DNA from: Azovibrio restrictus
GTDB lineage: Bacteria > Pseudomonadota > Gammaproteobacteria > Burkholderiales > Rhodocyclaceae
DNA: 9,034 nt
Assembly (NCBI GenBank): GCA_003252145.1
Contig: QKDJ01000106.1
Location: 1 to 9,034 of the forward strand
Direction: 5' to 3'
Of this stretch, positions 5,148 to 9,034 are shown piece by piece. The position numbers and the translations under genes were made by a program. The notes under the pieces were generated by a model. It was not told where the DNA came from. It worked only from the letters and a program-made list of their open reading frames with translations, and did not search any database. The first letter of the stretch is position 1. Each line of letters opens with the position of its first letter.

Positions 5148-7142
5148 TCAGTCAAAACGAAAGGATAGTACCGTGATGTCGTCCCGCTGTGGGCATTCCC
5201 CGCGATAAGCTTCCAGGGCCTTGTCCAAGGCGCTAGCCTGTTCGGCCATGGGCAGACGGGCATGGGACAGTAGCAGTTGGGCGAAGCGGGTGTTGCCGAA
5301 ACCAAAGCCCAGTTCTCCCCCGGCCTGATCCAGGAAGCCGTCTGTAGCCAGGTAATAGGTAATGCCTGGGCGCAAGGGGATTTCCGTATCCGAGTACAGC
5401 CCCACCTTGCGATCGCCGATCGCCCGGCGGGTGCCCTTGAATTCACCGACCTCCAGCCCATCACTCCAGTAAAGCCCGATCTTGGCACCAGCGAAGCGCA
5501 GCAGGCCCCGAGTGCGGTCCACATAGACCAGGCCGACATCCATATTGGTGGCAATGGCTCGAGGCAGGTTGCAGTGCTGAAGCATGCCGCGCATGGTGCT
5601 GTCGGTCCGGGTGAGAATGGCGGCCGGAGCCCCGATTCCTTCCTCGGTCATGGCATGGTCCAGGGCGGCCCGGGCCAACATGGTCATGAGGGCACCGGGT
5701 ACTCCGTGGCCAGCACAGTCCACCACCCCCACCATGTAGCTTTGTTCCTCGCTACGGAAAATGTAGAAATCGCCACCCACCACATCCCTGGGGCGCCAGA
5801 GCACGAAATGGTGGGGGCCCAGCAACTGGGTCAGTTGTTGGTCCGGAAGGATGGCGCGCTGGATCAGGCTGGCGTAATCAATGGAGTCATTGATTTGTTT
5901 GTGAGCCCGCTGCATTTCCTCGTTGGCCTGCTCCAGGGCCTGGGTTCGCGCCTGAACCTTGGCTTCCAACTCTTCCGTATTGTTGCGAATCTGCTCGGCC
6001 ATGACACCGAAGGCCTGGCTCAGGTCTCCCAACTCGTCCCGGCTCGGGGGCGGCAAATTGACTTGGAAGTTCCCTTGGGCCAGGGCGGAGGCTGATTGCT
6101 GCAGTTTGCGAATGGGGCGCAGCATCAAGCGATCCACTGCATAACCGAATGCCAGCAGGAGAACACCAATAAGCAAGACCAGGGCGATGACGGCAGTGTT
6201 GAGCCAACGGCGGTCCAGAACCTGGGCTGCTTTCAAATCCACCGCCGTCACCACGAACCACTTGAGTTCGGGAATGTAGGCCAAGGCCAGTAATTGGGGT
6301 TTGCCATCCAGATGGATCTGCAGGGTGCTGACACCCTCCGGATTTTGGCGTGCCTTGCTCATGGCGGCGGACAGCTCGGCCTGCTCTTGAGGCGTAGAGA
6401 GTTGTCCGGCCAGGGTTTGTTCTGTTTTGGCCTTTGCCGCTGCCTGGTTAATGGCAATCAATGCCGCATTGCGATGGGCCTGGATGGCGCCATCCTCATC
6501 CAGGATCATGGGTGTGATGCCTGCATCTGGCGTGGCAATGAATTCCTTGAGGAAGGTGCTGAGGTCAAGACCTGTACCGGCAACCCCAAGAATCTGGTCC
6601 CCATCCCGGATCAGAATATTGAGCCAGACCTGGGTGATCTGCAGGTGTATGTCGTAATTGACGTTGATATTGTAGGGGGCGGTTTGCTTCAGTGTGCTGA
6701 AGAACCATGAGTCGCCGGGCTCTTCCTGCTTTAAATAGTGGTGGGGGGTAGTGCTGTGGGCGTTCTGCTCATCGTTGATGTAGAACCCCTGGCTGGTGGC
6801 GCTGGCCAGGAAATAGGAGCGCCCCCGGAAATCCTGGCGATACCCTTCGGCTTCCTTGAAAAACAGGGCGCGTTTGTCCTGGTCATCCTCGGCACGCAAC
6901 CACTGTTTGGTGACTTCCGAGTCCGCCAGGCGCCGGGATAAGGCCAGATCACGGGAGATGGGCGCCAGGATGCTCTGACGCTTAAGCAGGGTGAAATTGC
7001 GGGCGAAGGCTTCTCCGAAGTGATTTCGCACGCTATCCAGAATCTGCCAGCCGATCAGTCCGGCGGGAATCAGGGACAGCAGGCAGGCCAGGATCAGCGC
7101 CAGCATGGATTTGGCGCGTAGGCCGAATCCCCATGTAGCCAT
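5148..7142 (-). CDS. siaA: SiaA, membrane sensor with PP2C-type phosphatase
   Basis: This 664-residue protein is almost exactly the length of P. aeruginosa SiaA. A first membrane helix at about residues 12-33 leads to a large periplasmic double-Cache-like sensor (about 35-310, with a GVAGTGLDLSTF strand at 186-197). A second helix lies at 315-335, a HAMP domain at about 336-390 (LRPIRKLQQS and a DELGDL turn at 369-374) and a coiled-coil linker to about 415. The PP2C/SpoIIE phosphatase domain runs to the end. Its metal-binding motifs are present: DVVGGDFY (453-460), VDCAGHGVPG (474-483), ATDGF (599-603) and RDDITVL (653-659). By family, it removes phosphate from SiaC when a signal is sensed and so switches SiaD on. 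The start is supported by TGAGG five bases upstream. It lies 59 bases after clsB, so it may have its own promoter. The ligand is not known from the sequence. Confidence 0.94.
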   Translation of the reverse strand: MATWGFGLRAKSMLALILACLLSLIPAGLIGWQILDSVRNHFGEAFARNFTLLKRQSILAPISRDLALSRRLADSEVTKQWLRAEDDQDKRALFFKEAEGYRQDFRGRSYFLASATSQGFYINDEQNAHSTTPHHYLKQEEPGDSWFFSTLKQTAPYNINVNYDIHLQITQVWLNILIRDGDQILGVAGTGLDLSTFLKEFIATPDAGITPMILDEDGAIQAHRNAALIAINQAAAKAKTEQTLAGQLSTPQEQAELSAAMSKARQNPEGVSTLQIHLDGKPQLLALAYIPELKWFVVTAVDLKAAQVLDRRWLNTAVIALVLLIGVLLLAFGYAVDRLMLRPIRKLQQSASALAQGNFQVNLPPPSRDELGDLSQAFGVMAEQIRNNTEELEAKVQARTQALEQANEEMQRAHKQINDSIDYASLIQRAILPDQQLTQLLGPHHFVLWRPRDVVGGDFYIFRSEEQSYMVGVVDCAGHGVPGALMTMLARAALDHAMTEEGIGAPAAILTRTDSTMRGMLQHCNLPRAIATNMDVGLVYVDRTRGLLRFAGAKIGLYWSDGLEVGEFKGTRRAIGDRKVGLYSDTEIPLRPGITYYLATDGFLDQAGGELGFGFGNTRFAQLLLSHARLPMAEQASALDKALEAYRGECPQRDDITVLSFRFD

Positions 7143-7201
7143 GCAAACCTCAGGGTGTGGTCAGTTGGGAGGAAGGCAGCATTTTACCCGCCGTTTCTCG
7201 T
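7143..7201 (-). promoter_or_regulatory. clsB-siaA intergenic gap with a possible siaA promoter
   Basis: This 59-base gap is the only sizeable one in the - strand block. A TAAAAT hexamer at 7181-7186 on the - strand matches the sigma70 -10 consensus at five of six positions, about 38 bases before the siaA ATG. The upstream TTGAAC ends only 13 bases before it, which is too short for a good -35. The promoter call is therefore weak. TGAGG at 7148-7152 is the siaA ribosome-binding site. No terminator hairpin was seen, so read-through from clsB is also possible. Confidence 0.3.
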
Positions 7202-8380
7202 TCAATGGTGATCGTGCCAATGTCTGGGGCCATAGCCGGCGGCACCGACGAACAGTCGCACGATGCCGTAACTGATCCAGCGTAACAGCCGGGAGTGAAA
7301 GGGAAGTTGTCCCAGAGTCTCTGGGGTGAGTTCCTGGGCACCGTTTTCCATGGCCTGCCGGAGGCTGTTCTCCAGGGTGTCGGCAAAGTGAGTGTCTTCC
7401 ACCACCACGTTGCTTTCCTTGGCGAGCAGCAGACTGAAGGGGTCGATATTGGAGGAGCCCACCGTGCTCCAGTGGCCATCGATGACGGCCACCTTGGCGT
7501 GCAGGAAGCTCTTGCGATATTCAAAAATATGGATGCCCTCCTGCAGCAGGGCGCCGTAAAGGGCTTGGGTGGCGTAGTGGAGCAGGGGGTGATCGGTCTG
7601 TCCCTGGAGCAGGATGGTGACCTTTACGCCGCGCTGTACGGCTTGGCGCAGGGCATGGCGAAAGCGAAAGCCGGGCAGAAAATAAGCATTGGCGATGAGT
7701 ACCGATTTTTGAGCTCGTTCCAGAGCATCAAGATAAGCATTGGCAATGGTGTTCCGGTGCCGGATGTTGTCTCGCAACAAAAAGGCAGCCCGTTGCTGCC
7801 CCTGAGGGGCAATGCAGGCGGGGCAATCGTCCGTCAGGGGCAGGCGATAACGGCGCCGGAAACTGGCCCAGGTCACGTTTTCCCACATGCGTTGGACGGC
7901 AGGGTGGATGTCCTGGAGCAGAGGGCCTTCGATTTGCACCGCATAGTCAAAACGGGGGCGCAGGGCCAGAGGTGCATTGTCGTCATCGACAATGTTGATG
8001 CCGCCCACGAAGGCCACGCGACCATCAATGACCACCAGCTTGCGATGCAGGCGCCTCAGGCGATGGCGACGCAGGCGGAAACGGGCCATTTCCTGGCGGT
8101 AGATCAGGTACTGGACGCCGGCATCCTGTAACGCAGGTCCGATCTGTTCCGGGAAATCCCGGGCGCCGAAGCCATCCACCAGCACCCGGACACTGACCCC
8201 CCGAGCGGCAGCCCGGATCAGAGCTTCGGTGACGGCGTCGCCGGCCGGGTCTCGGGCGTAGATGTAACTTTCCAGAAAAATTTCCTGACGGGCGGCATCC
8301 AGGGCCTGCAGCAGGGCGGGGAAATACTCGCGTCCCGAGTTGAGTAGTTGCAGTCGGTTGCCATCGCGGAATTCAGGCAT
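7202..8380 (-). CDS. clsB: Cardiolipin synthase B (phospholipase D superfamily)
   Basis: This 392-residue protein has two phospholipase D HKD motifs. The first is HRKLVVID at residues 112-119, followed by GGIN; the second is HAKVAVID at 294-301, followed by GSSNID. The N-terminus RDGNRLQLLNSG and the IANAYFLPGFRF segment (228-239) closely resemble E. coli ClsB (YbhO). ClsB joins phosphatidyl groups to form cardiolipin at the inner membrane and lacks the N-terminal membrane helices of ClsA; none are seen here. A longer reading from 8542 is possible, but it would overlap ybhP by 170 bases and adds a non-conserved, Cys/Pro-rich stretch, so ATG 8380 is preferred. That ATG overlaps the ybhP stop by eight bases and lacks a Shine-Dalgarno, which suggests coupling. 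The C-terminus ends in a histidine-rich HWHDHH. Confidence 0.93.
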   Translation of the reverse strand: MPEFRDGNRLQLLNSGREYFPALLQALDAARQEIFLESYIYARDPAGDAVTEALIRAAARGVSVRVLVDGFGARDFPEQIGPALQDAGVQYLIYRQEMARFRLRRHRLRRLHRKLVVIDGRVAFVGGINIVDDDNAPLALRPRFDYAVQIEGPLLQDIHPAVQRMWENVTWASFRRRYRLPLTDDCPACIAPQGQQRAAFLLRDNIRHRNTIANAYLDALERAQKSVLIANAYFLPGFRFRHALRQAVQRGVKVTILLQGQTDHPLLHYATQALYGALLQEGIHIFEYRKSFLHAKVAVIDGHWSTVGSSNIDPFSLLLAKESNVVVEDTHFADTLENSLRQAMENGAQELTPETLGQLPFHSRLLRWISYGIVRLFVGAAGYGPRHWHDHH

Positions 8381-9034
8381 GGTAGAGGAGCCGTGCCGAC
8401 AAGGGGGCGTGGTCCGAAAGGGCGGACCAGAGTGGGCCTTGGAGCACCTGGGCCTCCTGCACCTGCAGGCCCCGGACATAAATGCGGTCCAGGCGGAACA
8501 TGGGCAGGGCGGCGGGGAAGCTGCGCACGGGCTGGTGGCCAAACACCTCGGTGAGGCCCAGGCGGCGGGCCAGGATGGTGTCTGCCTGATTGCGCCAGTC
8601 GTTGAAATCGCCAGCGATGACCAGGGGGGATTCCGGGGGCACCAGCTGCTCCAGATAGCGGCTCAAGTCCTCCATCTGGCGGCGGCGGGAGGCGCCAAAG
8701 AGGGAGAGGTGCACACAGACGCAATGAAGGGTGGGGCCTTCCGGCAGGGCAATCTGGCTGTGCAGCAGACCCCGGCGCTCGAAGCGCAGGTGGGTCACGT
8801 CCTGATTGTGACTGTCCAGAATGGGGTGGCGGGAGAGGATGGCGTTGCCGTGGTGGCCGTGGTCATAGACCATGTTCTGGCCGTAGGCCGTGGCGGGCCA
8901 GACGTCCTCAGCCAGGAAATGATGTTGGGCAGCGCTGGGCCAGTTCAGGTGACGGTGGGCATGGCCCAGGTGCAGGCCCTGGACTTCCTGGAGGAAGACA
9001 ATGTCCGGGGCCAGGCTGCGCAGGCGCTCGCGCA
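8373..9034 (-). CDS. ybhP: YbhP-like endonuclease/exonuclease/phosphatase family protein (5' end outside window)
   Basis: The frame enters from the right edge and 219 residues are visible. The fragment opens with LAPDIVFLQEVQG, where the Glu of QEV is the expected metal ligand. It continues with GHHGNAILSRHPI, a VCVHLSLFG strand, AGDFNDW, the LDRIYV segment and SDHAPL near the C-terminus. Together these are the conserved active-site motifs of the EEP fold, including the GDFN Asp/Asn and the final SDH. The family covers DNases, sphingomyelinases and phosphoinositide phosphatases; the natural substrate of YbhP is unknown. In E. coli, ybhP is also immediately upstream of clsB (ybhO). Here the two overlap by eight bases, which supports a shared membrane-lipid role by context only. 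The start codon and any N-terminal signal lie beyond the window. Confidence 0.88.
   Translation of the reverse strand, partial: RERLRSLAPDIVFLQEVQGLHLGHAHRHLNWPSAAQHHFLAEDVWPATAYGQNMVYDHGHHGNAILSRHPILDSHNQDVTHLRFERRGLLHSQIALPEGPTLHCVCVHLSLFGASRRRQMEDLSRYLEQLVPPESPLVIAGDFNDWRNQADTILARRLGLTEVFGHQPVRSFPAALPMFRLDRIYVRGLQVQEAQVLQGPLWSALSDHAPLSARLLYHA

Noticed and set aside
5277..6095. Long + strand open frame of 272 codons antisense to siaA
   Set aside because: It lies entirely opposite the phosphatase and HAMP region of siaA. It shows no recognisable domain and is explained by GC-rich antisense openness.
7295..8131. Long + strand open frame of 278 codons antisense to clsB
   Set aside because: It mirrors the conserved PLD domain on the other strand and has no motif or ribosome-binding site of its own.
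8381..8542. 54-residue extension of clsB upstream of ATG 8380
   Set aside because: It overlaps conserved ybhP C-terminal motifs (LDRIYV, SDHAPL), is Cys/Pro-rich, and E. coli ClsB alignment begins near the MPEFRDGN start.
1..9034. Search for CRISPR arrays, IS ends, att sites, tRNAs or defence genes
   Set aside because: No regularly spaced repeats, terminal inverted repeats, transposase or integrase motifs, or tRNA-like cloverleaf were seen. The genes are ordinary chromosomal families.

Overview
The window is about 9 kb of GC-rich, densely coding chromosomal DNA. It reads as proteobacterial, most likely beta- or gammaproteobacterial. The evidence is the pth-ychF order, a proteobacterial GluQ-RS, a YliI-type periplasmic PQQ sugar dehydrogenase, the ybhP-clsB pair known from Escherichia coli, and a complete siaABCD biofilm-signalling operon best known from Pseudomonas aeruginosa. 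The lean toward Betaproteobacteria is an inference from gene order and composition; there is no rRNA or other taxonomic marker. No tRNA, rRNA, IS element, phage gene or CRISPR array is visible. No gene-free stretch reaches 300 bases; the longest gap is 59 bases.

Layout. At the left edge lies the C-terminus of peptidyl-tRNA hydrolase (pth, + strand), followed closely by the P-loop ATPase/GTPase gene ychF (+). A short convergent gap with a hairpin separates ychF from yliI on the - strand, a secreted PQQ-dependent aldose dehydrogenase. yliI is divergent from gluQ (+, glutamyl-queuosine tRNA(Asp) synthetase), with 44 bases between their start codons. gluQ runs convergently into the - strand block and overlaps its last gene by 13 bases.

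The right 5.6 kb is one - strand block, transcribed right to left: ybhP (partial, endonuclease/exonuclease/phosphatase fold), clsB (cardiolipin synthase B), a 59-base gap, then siaA, siaB, siaC and siaD with gaps of 10 and 21 bases and a 4-base overlap. By analogy with P. aeruginosa, SiaA (membrane sensor with a PP2C phosphatase) and SiaB (GHKL-fold kinase) set the phosphorylation of SiaC at Thr68. Unphosphorylated SiaC activates the diguanylate cyclase SiaD, so a periplasmic signal becomes c-di-GMP and aggregation or biofilm formation. All four parts look intact, with their key residues present.

The most noteworthy points are the intact Sia switch lying directly behind a phospholipid-synthesis pair, a repeated RISD segment in the SiaD stalk, and a possible seven-codon leader ORF with its own Shine-Dalgarno that ends on the gluQ start codon. 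The Sia system itself is already described; what may be new is its setting and these details.
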